Assembly (NCBI GenBank): GCA_021405315.1
Contig: QWIH01000011.1
Span: 1 to 64,000, forward strand
Length of the DNA stretch: 64,000 nt
From: Leptolyngbya sp. PLA1
GTDB taxonomy: Bacteria > Planctomycetota > Phycisphaerae > Phycisphaerales > UBA1924
Reading direction: 5' to 3'
The notes beneath the pieces were generated by a model. It saw only the letters and a program-made list of their open reading frames with translations. It was not told where the DNA came from and searched no databases. Positions 1 to 9,965 of the stretch are shown here, piece by piece (the first letter of the stretch is position 1; each line of letters opens with the position of its first letter). Made by a program: the position numbers and the translations under genes.

Positions 1-1950
1 ACGCCGGGCGCGGAACCCGCGACCCGGGCGTCGGATGCGGCGCCCGCCCCCACTCCCCCGGCTGCCACCCCGGCGGCTCCCAGCCCGGCGGCGGAGCCGG
101 CCGTCATCGACGCCACCCCGCTGGTTTTTTCCGCGCAGGCGGGGACGGAGGAGAACCTTCCGGATTTTCTGTGCGAGGCGAAGGAGCACCTCACGAACTC
201 GGAGGAAGCGCTGCTGGCGCTGGACCAGGACCGTGAGAACAAGGAACTGATCAACACGGTCTTCAGGGCGTTTCACACCATCAAGGGCGTGTCGGGGTTC
301 ATGGCGCTCAAGCCCATCGTGGCGCTGGCGCACAGCGCCGAGCAGTTGCTGGACGGCGCCCGTAGCGGCACGGTCTTGCTTCATCGGCCTGAGCTGGATC
401 TGATCCTGGCATCGTGCGACATGATGGCGAGGTTGCTGGGCGTTCTCGAGGGGGCCTCGGGGCCTGCCCGCGGCGACTTCGAGATGCTGGTGCAGCGTCT
501 TGACGCCGCCGCGAGGGGCGCGGCCGGTGCGCCGGAAGCACCGAAGGCGGAGCGAGTCGCACCTGTGGCTGCGGTGCCGGAGGCCGGGGACGCGGGCGTG
601 GGGGCAGGGACGGCACTCGCCAGCACGGCGGCGGCCTCGAGCGGCGCGGCCCCCGAGGCAGAGGCCAGGCCGGCGGGAGAGGCCGAGAGTGCCGGCGCGA
701 CGAAGCTCCGCAAGAGCGACCAGACGGTGAAGGTGAACACGTCCCGGATGGACAGCCTGGTCACCATGGTGGGCGAACTGGTGATCGCGCAGCAGATGGT
801 CGTGCAGGACATGACGAGGCTGATGGGCCCCGGCGGGGGCAACCCGCGCGTGCAGCGCACACTGGGGCACATGAGCAAGATGATCCGGGACCTGCAGGAG
901 GTCTCGATGTCGCTGCGCATGGTGAACCTGAAGAGCACATTCCAGCGGATGACCCGGCTCGTGCGGGACGTGTCGCAGAAAGCCGGGAAGCAGATCGAGG
1001 TGTTTACAGAAGGCGAGGACGTCGAGCTGGATCGCAACGTGGTGGAGGCGATCACGGATCCGCTGGTGCACATGATCCGGAACTCGTGCGACCATGGGGT
1101 GGAGGGTGCCGACGAACGTCGTGCGGCGGGCAAGCCCCCCGTGGGCAGGGTCAGCCTGCGCGCCTATCACGCCGGAGGCTCGATCGTCATCGAGATCGGC
1201 GACGACGGGCGCGGGCTCCGCCGTGAGAAGCTCCTGGCCAAGGCGCGGTCCAAGGGCCTGATCGCGGCGGACGTGAACGACGCGAGCATGCCCGACAGCG
1301 AGGTGTTCTCGCTGATCTTCCTCCCCGGCTTCTCGACGGCGGAGAAGGTGACGGATATCTCCGGGCGGGGCGTCGGCATGGACGTGGTGCGGAGGAACAT
1401 CGAGGCGCTCCGCGGCAAGATCGAGATCCGGTCGACCCCGGGCGAGGGCACGACGTTCCTGCTCCGTCTTCCCCTGACGATGGCCATCATCGACGGGATG
1501 GTCGTGCGTGTGGGCAGCCAGCGCTATGTGCTGCCCACGCTGTCGATCCAGCAGAGCTTCAGGCCCAAGGGCAGCGACCTCAAGACCGCGGTGGGCGTGG
1601 GCGAGATGGTCCGCGTCCGCGGGACCATGCTCCCGATCTACCGCCTCAATCGGGTGCTGGGCCTGGGCGAGGGCAAGGACATCCTGGAGGATGCGTTGCT
1701 GATCGTGATGGAGGCGGACGATCTGCGCTTCTGCCTGATGGTGGACGAGATCCTCGGCCAGCAGCAGGTGGTGATCAAGACGCTCACGCAGACGGGGCAG
1801 CAGTTGCGGGGCGTGTCGGGCGGGGCGATTCTGGGAGACGGGCGGGTCGCCCTGATCCTGGACGTCGCGCAGGTGGCCGGCCTCGCGCGGGAGGGCCCGA
1901 GCGGAGCCGGGGAACCGAGGGAACAGGGAGTGCCGGTCGAGGCAGCATGA
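1..1950 (+). CDS. cheA: Chemotaxis histidine kinase CheA (5' truncated)
   Basis: CheA autophosphorylates on an Hpt histidine and passes phosphate to CheY and CheB at the receptor array. The frame is open from base 1, so the N-terminus lies outside the window. Visible residues 1-40 are a Pro/Ala linker, which implies another domain upstream. An Hpt (P1) domain follows with the H-box AFHTIKG; the phospho-accepting His is codon 274-276. A second Ala-rich linker leads to the P3 dimerisation helices (from about residue 242), a HATPase domain with N-box HMIRNSCDHG and G-box GRGVGMDVV, and a C-terminal CheW-like P5 domain. I see no P2 domain, but the linker region could hide a small one. It is followed after 37 bases by cheW. 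The call is secure; only the N-terminal extent is unknown. Confidence 0.95.
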   Translation, partial: TPGAEPATRASDAAPAPTPPAATPAAPSPAAEPAVIDATPLVFSAQAGTEENLPDFLCEAKEHLTNSEEALLALDQDRENKELINTVFRAFHTIKGVSGFMALKPIVALAHSAEQLLDGARSGTVLLHRPELDLILASCDMMARLLGVLEGASGPARGDFEMLVQRLDAAARGAAGAPEAPKAERVAPVAAVPEAGDAGVGAGTALASTAAASSGAAPEAEARPAGEAESAGATKLRKSDQTVKVNTSRMDSLVTMVGELVIAQQMVVQDMTRLMGPGGGNPRVQRTLGHMSKMIRDLQEVSMSLRMVNLKSTFQRMTRLVRDVSQKAGKQIEVFTEGEDVELDRNVVEAITDPLVHMIRNSCDHGVEGADERRAAGKPPVGRVSLRAYHAGGSIVIEIGDDGRGLRREKLLAKARSKGLIAADVNDASMPDSEVFSLIFLPGFSTAEKVTDISGRGVGMDVVRRNIEALRGKIEIRSTPGEGTTFLLRLPLTMAIIDGMVVRVGSQRYVLPTLSIQQSFRPKGSDLKTAVGVGEMVRVRGTMLPIYRLNRVLGLGEGKDILEDALLIVMEADDLRFCLMVDEILGQQQVVIKTLTQTGQQLRGVSGGAILGDGRVALILDVAQVAGLAREGPSGAGEPREQGVPVEAA

Positions 1951-1987
1951 CAGTCCGGGTCGCAACCACGCATCAAGGAGAACGCAC

Positions 1988-2545
1988 GTGAGCACAATCG
2001 CACAGAGCACGCACGCCAGCAAGAGCAAGGCGGGGGATTCCTCCGGCCCGGCCAAGAAGGTGCTGTCCTTCGGGCTGGGCAACGAGGAGTACGGGCTGGA
2101 CATCCTCGCCGTCCGTGAGATCATCGGGCTGATCGACATCACCCCTCTGCCTCGGACCCCGGCGTATGTGAAGGGTGTCATCAACCTTCGCGGCAAGATC
2201 ATCCCGGTGATCGAGCTGCGCACGAGATTCGGCATGCCGTCGGTGAACTACACGGACGAGACGTGCATCATCGTGGTGGATGTGCCGGCGGAGGGCGACG
2301 CGGACCCCCGGTTGATGGGCGTTGTGGTGGACACCGTGCGCGAGGTGCTGGACATCCCCATTTCCGCGATCGAGCCGTCCCCGGAGTTCGGGTGCAGCAT
2401 CCCGATGGACTACATCACCGGGATCGGCAAGGTGAAGGAGAAGGTCGTGGTGATGCTGGACACGGCGAAGGTGATGAACCCCGCGGAGGCTCGTGCGGGG
2501 CTTCCTGCGGCAGAGGCCGGCGCGTCGCCGGCGCTGGCGGCGTAA
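1988..2545 (+). CDS. cheW: Chemotaxis coupling protein CheW
   Basis: CheW links receptors to CheA in the cytoplasmic array. The 185-residue protein has a roughly 25-residue Ser/Lys-rich lead and a single CheW/SH3-like domain. Typical stretches are LSFGLGNEEYGLDIL, the VKGVINLRGKIIPVIELR core and FG(M/V) followed by a VD(T/S)VREVL strand. The C-terminal 20 residues are Ala-rich and probably disordered. The start is GTG, with AAGGAG 8 bases upstream. It lies directly behind cheA in the same orientation, as expected for a signalling operon. A perfect hairpin about 125 bases downstream could end or attenuate this transcript. Confidence 0.95.
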   Translation: MSTIAQSTHASKSKAGDSSGPAKKVLSFGLGNEEYGLDILAVREIIGLIDITPLPRTPAYVKGVINLRGKIIPVIELRTRFGMPSVNYTDETCIIVVDVPAEGDADPRLMGVVVDTVREVLDIPISAIEPSPEFGCSIPMDYITGIGKVKEKVVVMLDTAKVMNPAEARAGLPAAEAGASPALAA

Positions 2546-2671
2546 ACCCGCGGAGGATCCGGAAGGCGGGCCACTCGGCGGGCGGAATGGCGGACAGCGA
2601 TGTCGGTTGTTTCCAGAAACTCTCGAGTCGCACATCGCCTGTGCCGCGCGTGAGCGGATTGGGTGAATCTA

Positions 2672-2692
2672 CCCATGCGTTTTCCGCATGGG
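2672..2692 (+). terminator. Hairpin downstream of cheW
   Basis: An 8-bp perfect stem, CCCATGCG / CGCATGGG, closes a TTTTC loop. It lies in the roughly 270-base gap between cheW and the PAS kinase. No clear T-run follows (GAATAACC), so it may be a weak or Rho-assisted terminator, or a transcript-stabilising or processing structure, rather than a classical intrinsic terminator. Confidence 0.4.
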
Positions 2693-2816
2693 AATAACCG
2701 AAGGTTGATGATCGCAGCGGCGCGTCTCCGTACACTTCTGCCGCAATGAACGATCTCGTTGTGGTTGGCCGACCCCTGACCACTTCGCGCGAGCGTACCG
2801 GGCGCGGCTTTCCGAA

Positions 2817-5800
2817 TTGAGGCGGCTGATGGCTCACCTGCGAGCGCTGGACGCGCGGAGTGGCGGGGTTCGAGTGGTGCACGCGGAGCCCACGCCCGCC
2901 GAACTCATGGAACTCAAGCGTGATCTGGACGGGCCGAGCGCGGCATTGATCGCGGTCCTTGAAGGGGAGAAGTTCCGTGGATTGGTCCGCGCGACGGACC
3001 TTCACGCGGCCGGGGCGGGGCTGAGCGTTGGTGAGCTGGCACTCAGGTCCTCCTGCATGCGTGTCAAGCCAGACGCGGTTCTTGATGATGTGCGTCGGGA
3101 CATGGAGCGTGAGGCGCAGTCGGCGGCGGCGATCGTCGACGAGGCCGGCACCTACTGGGGGACTGTCACGCGCGAGGACGTCATGGCGGCGCTGGCGGCG
3201 GCCGCGGATCGGGGCGTCGAGCCTTGCGAGAGCGCGGCGCACGCCGGGGGATCGCAACTGCCGGACGAGCGGACGCTGACGGAGCAGGCGCTTTCGCACG
3301 TGGGTGCGGTGCTGGTGGTGCTGGATGAACATGGGAGGATCCGGCGGTTCAGCCGGGAGGCGGAGCGGATCAGCGGGTACCGGTTCGAGGAGGTCGAGGG
3401 TCGCTGCCCGTGGGACCTGATGCTCCCGACGGAGCAATCCGCGATCATCCGGGCGGAGGCCTTCGAGGCGGCGATGCGGGACTCCGACGACCGTACGACG
3501 TGCTACACCAACGAGTGGGTGAGCCGGACGGGCGTGCGGCGGCTGCTCGAATGGAGGAACACCTGTCTTCGAGATGCCGGGGGGCGGGCGACGTTCATGG
3601 TGTCCGTGGGGATCGACGTCACAGAGCGGCGACGGACGGAGCAGAGCCTGGCCGAGATCCGGGAGCGGTACAGGTACGCGCTGGAGGGGACACAGGACGG
3701 GCTGTGGGACTGGAACGTGCAGACCGGGGTGGCGTACCACAGCCCGCGGTGGTGCGAGATCCTGGGTTTTCAGCCCGAGGAGGTACGGCCCAGCGCCGAG
3801 TTCTTCTTCGAACGTCTGCATCCGGATGACCTTGGGTCGCTGCTGGCAGCGACCGAGGAACACCTGGCGGGGAAGAGGCCGTTGATCGCGAGCGACGTGA
3901 GGATTCGTCGCAAGTGCGGGGAGTGGGTGTGGGTGCAATCTCGTGCCCGGATCGCGACCCGGGACGGCGCGGGTCGCCCGGTGCGGCTGGTTGGGGCCAT
4001 CACGGATATCCACGCGCAGAAGCTGGCCGAGCTGGCGCAGCGGGAGGCGGAAGCCCGCTTTCGGCTGATCGCAAACTCGCTGGCGGAAGTCTTCTGGATC
4101 GCGGAGCCGCGGACGGGGCGGCTGCTGTACGTGAGCCCTTCTTATGAGTCGGTGTGGCGGCGTCCGGTGGCGGGCGTGTATGCCGATTGGAAGAGTTCGC
4201 TGGAAGCGGTTCACCCGGAAGACCGAGACCGCGTGCGGTGCGTGCTGCACGCCCGGTCGACGACGCCGCGCTACGAGATGGAGTACCGGCTGGTGTGGCC
4301 CGACGGAACGGTGCGGTGGATCTGGGACCGCGGATACCCCGTCGTGGGCTCGTCGGGGCGGGAAGACCGGTGCGTGGGGATCGCGCTGGACATCACGGAA
4401 CGGAAGCGTGCGGAGGCGGCGCTCGCGCTGAGCGAGTCGCGGCTTCGCGAGGCGCACCAGCTCGCGGGGCTGGGCGCGTGGGAGCTTGACCTCGCCACCC
4501 AGACCCTGTGGTGGTCTCCGGAGCAGTACCGCCTGATCGGGATTCCGGAGGGGACGGCGGTCACACAGTCGCTGTTCCTGAGCCTCATCCATCCTGATAA
4601 TCGGGCGGCGTTTGATGAGCACTTCCGGCGGTTGATGGCCGAGGGCACCGTGGAGTGCACCTACCGCATCAGGCGGCCCGACGGCAGGGTGCGGCACATG
4701 CACGGGGTGGCGTCCGTCGTCCGGGAACCCGCCGGGGAGGCGAGGTGCGTGCGCGGGACCAACCGCGACATTACGGAACAGGTGCTCGCGGACACGGCGC
4801 TCAGGCAGAGCGAGGGGAGGTTCCGCCGGATCTTTGAGTTCTATCCCGAGTGCGTGAAGCTGGTGGATCGGGACTGCCGGCTGCTGGACATGAACCCGGC
4901 GGGCCTCAAGATGATCGAGGCCGGCTCGCTCGAGGAGGTTCGGGGCACGTCGGTGCTGGACCTGATTGCGCCGGAGCATCGCGCCGCGTACGCGACGGAC
5001 GTGGAGCGCATCTTCGGAGGCGGCGGGAGCGGGGTCTCCACGTTCCGGGCGATCGGGCGTCGGGGCGCTTCCCGGTGGATGGAGCAGTATTCGATCGGGC
5101 TGCCGAGCCCTGAAGACCCGGGGCGGGTGCACCGGATGCTGTCGGTAACACGGGACATCACGGATCGGAAGCGGGCCGAGGAAGAGCTGCGGCAGGGAGC
5201 GGCGAGGCTTCTGGAGGCGCAGCGGATCGGTCGCATGGGGAGCTGGGAGCTGAACCTGGGCACGGGCGAGCTGCGCTGGTCGGCAACGATCTTCGAGATC
5301 TTCGAGATCGACAGCACACGGTTCGCGGCGACCTATGAGACGTTCCTCGCGGCGATCCACCCGGACGATCGCGTTCGAGTGGACCTCGCGTACAAGTCAT
5401 CGGTCCGAGACCGGCAACCGTACGAGATCACCCACCGGCTGCTGATGCCGGACGGGCGGGTGAAGCACGTGCGCGAGCGGGGCGAGACGTTCTATGACGA
5501 GGCGGGTGCTCCGCTCCGCTCCATGGGCACTGTGCAGGACATCACTGACCAGACCCAATACGAGGCGAAGCTGGCGGCGGCCGCGCGTCGGGAGATGGTG
5601 GCGACGATCGCGGGCGGCATCGCGCACGAGTTCAACAGCATGCTGCTGGCGGCGGCGCTGCACCTGCACGGGGCGCGCGATGGCGCCGGAGAGCGGGGCA
5701 GCGCGGTCGACAAGGCGGCGTCGCTGATACAACAGGTGCAGTCCCTGTCGGCGTCGCTGCTGGACGTCTTCGCCGGCCCGGACGGCGCCACGGTTGACAC

Positions 5801-6269
5801 GCTTGATCTGCGCCACTGGCTGCCCGAGACGGTCGAGAAGCTCTCGGACCTCATGCTGCCGCGTGCGTCGGTGACGGTGGCACCGGTTGCGGGCCCGGCG
5901 GAGGTGCGTGCGGACGCGCTGGTTCTGGAGCAGGTCCTTCGGATCCTGCTGGGGAACGCATCGGAGGCGATCGGGCCGGGGGGCCGCATCGACGTGGAGG
6001 CGCGGGCGTGGGCGTGCGAGCGGGGCGGGGGACACGGGGTGGAGATTCGGGTGTCGGACGACGGGCCTGGGATCCCGGAGTCCGACCGGGAACGGGTGTT
6101 TGATCCCTTCTTTTCGACCAAGAAGCGGGCGAGGCGGTCGGGGCTCGGGCTGGCGATCGCGTTGCGTCTGGTAGAGCAGTCCGGGGGGCGGCTGTATTTC
6201 GAGCCGAACCACCCTCGGGGCTCTGTGTTTGTGATCCGGCTGAACGCCGTGGAGCATGGTGTGGCATGA
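2817..6269 (+). CDS. CBS and multi-PAS sensor histidine kinase
   Basis: A 1150-residue soluble sensor kinase with no membrane segment. Residues 30-115 resemble a CBS pair. Six PAS/PAC repeats follow (about 158-915), several ending in DITxRKRAE-type PAC motifs. The H-box GGIAHEFN has its His at residue 937. A HATPase domain carries DDGPGIPESDRERVF, FDPFFSTKK and SGLGLAIALRL. It overlaps the next gene, a LuxR-type response regulator, by ATGA, so that regulator is the likely partner. The TTG start is the first possible start in this frame; ATG 2829 is also plausible. Coding character seems to extend upstream of TTG without a start codon, while an ATG at 2746 in another frame reads into it. This suggests a one-base indel near 2772-2777, so the true N-terminus is uncertain. 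Confidence 0.85.
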   Translation: MRRLMAHLRALDARSGGVRVVHAEPTPAELMELKRDLDGPSAALIAVLEGEKFRGLVRATDLHAAGAGLSVGELALRSSCMRVKPDAVLDDVRRDMEREAQSAAAIVDEAGTYWGTVTREDVMAALAAAADRGVEPCESAAHAGGSQLPDERTLTEQALSHVGAVLVVLDEHGRIRRFSREAERISGYRFEEVEGRCPWDLMLPTEQSAIIRAEAFEAAMRDSDDRTTCYTNEWVSRTGVRRLLEWRNTCLRDAGGRATFMVSVGIDVTERRRTEQSLAEIRERYRYALEGTQDGLWDWNVQTGVAYHSPRWCEILGFQPEEVRPSAEFFFERLHPDDLGSLLAATEEHLAGKRPLIASDVRIRRKCGEWVWVQSRARIATRDGAGRPVRLVGAITDIHAQKLAELAQREAEARFRLIANSLAEVFWIAEPRTGRLLYVSPSYESVWRRPVAGVYADWKSSLEAVHPEDRDRVRCVLHARSTTPRYEMEYRLVWPDGTVRWIWDRGYPVVGSSGREDRCVGIALDITERKRAEAALALSESRLREAHQLAGLGAWELDLATQTLWWSPEQYRLIGIPEGTAVTQSLFLSLIHPDNRAAFDEHFRRLMAEGTVECTYRIRRPDGRVRHMHGVASVVREPAGEARCVRGTNRDITEQVLADTALRQSEGRFRRIFEFYPECVKLVDRDCRLLDMNPAGLKMIEAGSLEEVRGTSVLDLIAPEHRAAYATDVERIFGGGGSGVSTFRAIGRRGASRWMEQYSIGLPSPEDPGRVHRMLSVTRDITDRKRAEEELRQGAARLLEAQRIGRMGSWELNLGTGELRWSATIFEIFEIDSTRFAATYETFLAAIHPDDRVRVDLAYKSSVRDRQPYEITHRLLMPDGRVKHVRERGETFYDEAGAPLRSMGTVQDITDQTQYEAKLAAAARREMVATIAGGIAHEFNSMLLAAALHLHGARDGAGERGSAVDKAASLIQQVQSLSASLLDVFAGPDGATVDTLDLRHWLPETVEKLSDLMLPRASVTVAPVAGPAEVRADALVLEQVLRILLGNASEAIGPGGRIDVEARAWACERGGGHGVEIRVSDDGPGIPESDRERVFDPFFSTKKRARRSGLGLAIALRLVEQSGGRLYFEPNHPRGSVFVIRLNAVEHGVA

Positions 6270-6916
6270 AGACGACGCTGGTGATTGCTGACGACCACGA
6301 GATTCTTCGGGATGCGCTGGCCTCCCACGCGGCGAGCCTGGCAGGGTTCGACGTGCTCCAGACGGTGGATGACGCGCAGTCTGCGATCCACGCGTGCCGG
6401 GTCAAGACGCCGGACATGCTGCTGCTGGACATCGAGATGCCCGGGCGGGATGCGCTGGCGTCCATCAAGGACGTCAGGGCGGTCTCCCCACGGACGAAGG
6501 TGGTGATCCTCTCGGCGTACTGCCGGGATGCCTTCATCGACCTGGCGATCACGAACGGGGCCGATGGCTACCTTGTCAAGAGCGACTCGCCGGGGGCGAT
6601 CTTCGAGGCATTGTCGCGGATCGCGGCGGGGACACCCGCGTACTCGAAGTCCGTTCTGGCCCGCCTGCAGCCGACCGAGGGAGGCCGCGGCCGGGAGAAG
6701 GCGAGCGAGGCAACACGGCTGGCGGGGCTGACGCCGCGGGAGATCGAGGTCTTGCGGTACATCGGACGGGGGCTGGACAATCGGCAGATGGCGACGGAGA
6801 TGTGCATCAGCGGGCGGACGGTGGAGCGTCACGTGTCCCGCCTGATGGACGCCGTGGGCATTCGGGACCGCGCGGGGCTGATGAAGTTCGCGTACGAGCA
6901 GGGCCTGGTGGTCTGA
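6266..6916 (+). CDS. LuxR/NarL-family response regulator
   Basis: This 216-residue protein has an N-terminal receiver domain (acidic pair D9/D10, phospho-acceptor D55 in LLLDIEMPG, conserved Lys in GYLVKSD). Its C-terminal HTH has the LuxR signature LTPREIEVLRYIGRGLDNRQMA and the recognition stretch SGRTVERHVSRLMD. Phosphorylation should control DNA binding. Its ATG overlaps the stop of the multi-PAS kinase (ATGA), which makes them a probable two-component pair. No target promoter can be assigned from the window. About 225 bases separate it from the receptor gene, so it may end the first transcription unit of the cluster. Confidence 0.92.
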   Translation: MKTTLVIADDHEILRDALASHAASLAGFDVLQTVDDAQSAIHACRVKTPDMLLLDIEMPGRDALASIKDVRAVSPRTKVVILSAYCRDAFIDLAITNGADGYLVKSDSPGAIFEALSRIAAGTPAYSKSVLARLQPTEGGRGREKASEATRLAGLTPREIEVLRYIGRGLDNRQMATEMCISGRTVERHVSRLMDAVGIRDRAGLMKFAYEQGLVV

Positions 6917-7141
6917 GGTCGCCCCACGACCCGGGGGTGCACGCGGGTTGCGTGACCGCGCGCGGCGTGGCATGCGCCGCCGGGGCGTGAGAGCCTCCCG
7001 AGCAAAGTTGGGTGACGCCACGCAACAAGTCTGATGGAACGCGCACCGATGAGGGTGAGCCGCCATGGGGGCACTCTCGTCGGGTATCTCGGCGCGGCCA
7101 CGGACAGGTGTCTGGGCATCGACTCATCTTGGAGATCAGCC

Positions 7142-9013
7142 ATGTGGAAGAAGATCTGCTCACTGGGGCTTGGGCTCCGCGTTTCCGCGATCTCGCTGTT
7201 CGTGCTGGCCGCGGTGCTTGTGGTGAACAACACCGTGTTTGTGCGCGGCTATGAAGAGAGCGCCCAGGAGGCGATGGTGGAGCGTGCGAAGACGTTCACC
7301 GCGCTGGCGGACGAGACCAAGAACCACGTCGCCAACCTGCACAAGATGGGCACGTTCGACGACGAGGCGCTGCTGGAGGAGCTCAAGCAGGACCTTGCGG
7401 CGGGGCGGAGCTACGCGGACTCGAAGATCTTCAAGACGATTCCGGTGGTGGCGGGCTGGATCGCGGCTGGGGAGGCCGCCAAGCGTGAGGGCATCGAGTT
7501 CCACACGCCGGCGTACGACGCCCGGAACTCGACCAACGAGCCGAAGGCGGGGAGCTTTGAGGACCGTCTGCTGAGAGACCTGATCACGCAGGCGGACAAG
7601 GGCGCGGGCGACGACATGTCGCGCGTGGACTCGGAGACCAACACGCTGCACTACATGCGGGCGATCCGGCTGGATTCGTCGTGCCTGCTGTGCCACGGGG
7701 ACCCCGCGAACAGCCCGACGAAGGACGGGAAGGACATCGTGGGCTTCCCGATGGAGAACTGGAAGGCGGGCCAGGTGCACGGGGCGTTCCACGTCGCGCT
7801 GCCTCTGAAGCCGGTGGACTCGCAGGTCGCGAGCTTCATCAGCGGGAGCCTGCTGTGGACCACGCCGCTGTTTGTGGGATCGGGGCTTCTGATGCTGTGG
7901 CTGATGCGGCGGATGCTGTCGCGGCCGATCGGGCGGATCCTCTCGGCGCTGCAGGCGGTGGCGAACCGCGACCTGACCCGGCCCCCGCTGGACATCCAGG
8001 CGACGGACGAGGTTGGCAGGCTGGCGCAGGCGACGGACGCGATGTCCTCGGCGCTGACGCAGATGGTGATGGAGATCAGCGCGGGCGCGGTGCAGATCGA
8101 CAGCGGCGCGAGCCAGATCGCGTCGGCGAGCCAGTCGATGGCGCAGGGGGCGAGCGAGCAGGCGAGCAGCCTGCAGCAGATCTCGGCGTCGATCGAGCAG
8201 ATGTCCGGGCAGACGCAGCAGAGCGCCGAGAACGCCCGGCAGGCGAACTCGCTGGCCGAGGAGAGCAAGAAGTCCGCGGACCGCGGGCAGCAGGAAATGT
8301 CGCAGATGTCCAAAGCGGTGAACGAGATCAAGCAGAGCAGCAGCGAGATTTCCAAGATCATCAAGGTCATCGACGAGATCGCGTTCCAGACGAACCTGCT
8401 GGCGCTGAACGCGGCGGTCGAGGCGGCGCGAGCGGGAGAGGCGGGCAAGGGCTTCGCGGTGGTGGCGGAGGAGGTGCGCAACCTGGCGCAGCGGTCCGCG
8501 GAGGCGGCGAAGAACACGGCCGCGATGATCGAGGAGTCGGTCAAGCGGTCGGAGAACGGCGTGCAGATCGCCGGGAGGGTCGGGCAGGCCCTGGAGGAGA
8601 TCACCACCGCGACCAACAAGGTGAACACGCTGCTGTCGGAGATCGCGTCTGCCGCGGGCGAGCAGGCGACGGGCATCTCGCAGGTCAACCAGGGCGTGAG
8701 TCAGCTTGACCAGGTGACGCAGCAGAACGCGGGCAACAGCGAGGAGATGGCCTCGTCGGCGGAGGAGCTCTCGTCGCAGGTCGCGGCGCTGAACGAACTG
8801 GTGTCGCAGTTCCGGGTGAACACGGCGGAGCAGAAGGCGCTCGGCAAGCACCAGGCGGCGCACAAGCCGCGGCCCCCGGCGGCCCCGGCGAAGGTCGGCA
8901 CGGGAGCCGGCACCCCGGTCAAGGCGAAGGCCAAGAAGTCGGCCGGGGGCGGCGTGTCGAATGCTGAAAAGATGATTCCGATGGAGACCGACGACGTGCT
9001 CGCGTCCTTCTGA
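7142..9013 (+). CDS. Methyl-accepting chemotaxis protein with haem c-type Tll0287-like sensor domain
   Basis: A 623-residue receptor. TM1 lies near residues 10-30. The periplasmic region matches the Tll0287-like (DUF3365) family and ends in [11 protein letters not shown]181, C184 and H185 form a CxxCH haem attachment site. TM2 is near 240-260, followed by HAMP and a long cytoplasmic coiled coil. The tip carries the CheA/CheW contact motif [20 protein letters not shown] and the adjacent [12 protein letters not shown]. The tail is Ala/Lys/Pro-rich and ends in ETDDVLASF, with no NWETF-type CheR tether. ATG 7142 was chosen over upstream starts because GGAG lies 8 bases before it and the signal anchor begins there. 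With CheR and CheD next door it is probably the dedicated receptor. Known members of this sensor family bind haem, so redox or gas sensing is likely but unproven. Confidence 0.93.
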   Translation: MWKKICSLGLGLRVSAISLFVLAAVLVVNNTVFVRGYEESAQEAMVERAKTFTALADETKNHVANLHKMGTFDDEALLEELKQDLAAGRSYADSKIFKTIPVVAGWIAAGEAAKREGIEFHTPAYDARNSTNEPKAGSFEDRLLRDLITQADKGAGDDMSRVDSETNTLHYMRAIRLDSSCLLCHGDPANSPTKDGKDIVGFPMENWKAGQVHGAFHVALPLKPVDSQVASFISGSLLWTTPLFVGSGLLMLWLMRRMLSRPIGRILSALQAVANRDLTRPPLDIQATDEVGRLAQATDAMSSALTQMVMEISAGAVQIDSGASQIASASQSMAQGASEQASSLQQISASIEQMSGQTQQSAENARQANSLAEESKKSADRGQQEMSQMSKAVNEIKQSSSEISKIIKVIDEIAFQTNLLALNAAVEAARAGEAGKGFAVVAEEVRNLAQRSAEAAKNTAAMIEESVKRSENGVQIAGRVGQALEEITTATNKVNTLLSEIASAAGEQATGISQVNQGVSQLDQVTQQNAGNSEEMASSAEELSSQVAALNELVSQFRVNTAEQKALGKHQAAHKPRPPAAPAKVGTGAGTPVKAKAKKSAGGGVSNAEKMIPMETDDVLASF

Positions 9014-9128
9014 GCCAGCACCACACCAGCGTCCCGGACGAAAGTGCGGGGCGCTGATTGACGGAAGGAAGACCGGAGGATCGCGCAGAGCGGCCCGACA
9101 GGAGTCCGGTCGCCGAAGGGGTGCAGGG

Positions 9129-9950
9129 ATGCCCGCCACCGAGTCGCTGACACAACGCCAGTTCGATCGGATCGCGACGATCGCGAAGCACCGCTGGGGC
9201 CTTGCGCTGACTCCCCAGAAGAGGCAGCTCGTCACCAGCCGCCTGCTGTCATTCATGCGGGGCGCGCCGTTCGAGGACGTGGACGCGTATCTGGCGCACC
9301 TGGAGGCCGGGAAGGACGAGAGGGCGCTCCTGAGCTTCTTTGACACCCTCTCGACGAACGTGACGAGCTTCTTCCGGGATCGGGCGCACTTTGACTACCT
9401 GGAGCGGGAGCTGTTCACGGGGCTGGCCCGGGGCACGCTCTCGCTGCCGGGCCGGCGTCTTCGGATGTGGAGCGCGGGGTGCTCGACGGGCTGTGAGCCT
9501 TACACGATGGCGATGGTGGCGTACGACCGGCTGGAATCTGCCGGGGGCTGGGACGTGCAGATCCTCGCGACGGACCTCTCCAACTACGCGGTGGAAGAGG
9601 CGTCGGCGGGTGCGTACGAGTGGGACTCGGTGAAGGACCTCCCCCGGGAGACGCTGAGGCGGCACTTCGAGGAGCGCGACGGTCGGTGGCGGGTTCGGCC
9701 TCACCTGCGGCAGATGGTCAAGGTGGGACAACTCAACCTGATGGAAGACTGGCCCATGCGCGGGCCGTTCGATGTGATCTTCTGCAGGAACGTCATGATC
9801 TACTTTGACGGGCCTACGCGGGAGCGGCTGGTCCGCCGCTTCCTGGGGCTGCTGAGGCCGGGGGGAGTGTTCGCGGTAGGCAGCGCCGAGACGCTGGCCG
9901 GCATGGATCTTGACGTCAGGTCGGTCATGCCATCCCTGTATGTGAAGTGA
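9129..9950 (+). CDS. cheR: Chemotaxis protein methyltransferase CheR
   Basis: CheR methylates receptor glutamates with S-adenosylmethionine. The 273-residue protein has the N-terminal helical CheR domain and a Rossmann domain with the SAM loop WSAGCSTGCEPYTMAM, the later motif ILATDLSNYAVEEA, and the catalytic/cofactor stretch DVIFCRNVMIYF. No TPR extension is present. The receptor just upstream has no C-terminal pentapeptide, so CheR would have to act without tethering. Only 15 bases separate it from cheD. Confidence 0.96.
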   Translation: MPATESLTQRQFDRIATIAKHRWGLALTPQKRQLVTSRLLSFMRGAPFEDVDAYLAHLEAGKDERALLSFFDTLSTNVTSFFRDRAHFDYLERELFTGLARGTLSLPGRRLRMWSAGCSTGCEPYTMAMVAYDRLESAGGWDVQILATDLSNYAVEEASAGAYEWDSVKDLPRETLRRHFEERDGRWRVRPHLRQMVKVGQLNLMEDWPMRGPFDVIFCRNVMIYFDGPTRERLVRRFLGLLRPGGVFAVGSAETLAGMDLDVRSVMPSLYVK

Positions 9951-9965
9951 GCGGAAGGAGCGTTC

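Noticed and set aside
2415-5360. 981-residue frame on the minus strand across the multi-PAS kinase
   Set aside because: Antisense to a clear kinase; Arg/Pro/His-rich composition with no domain, a usual artefact of GC-rich third positions.
7160-9346. 728-residue frame on the minus strand across the chemoreceptor
   Set aside because: Antisense shadow of the coiled-coil receptor; low-complexity Arg/Leu/His.
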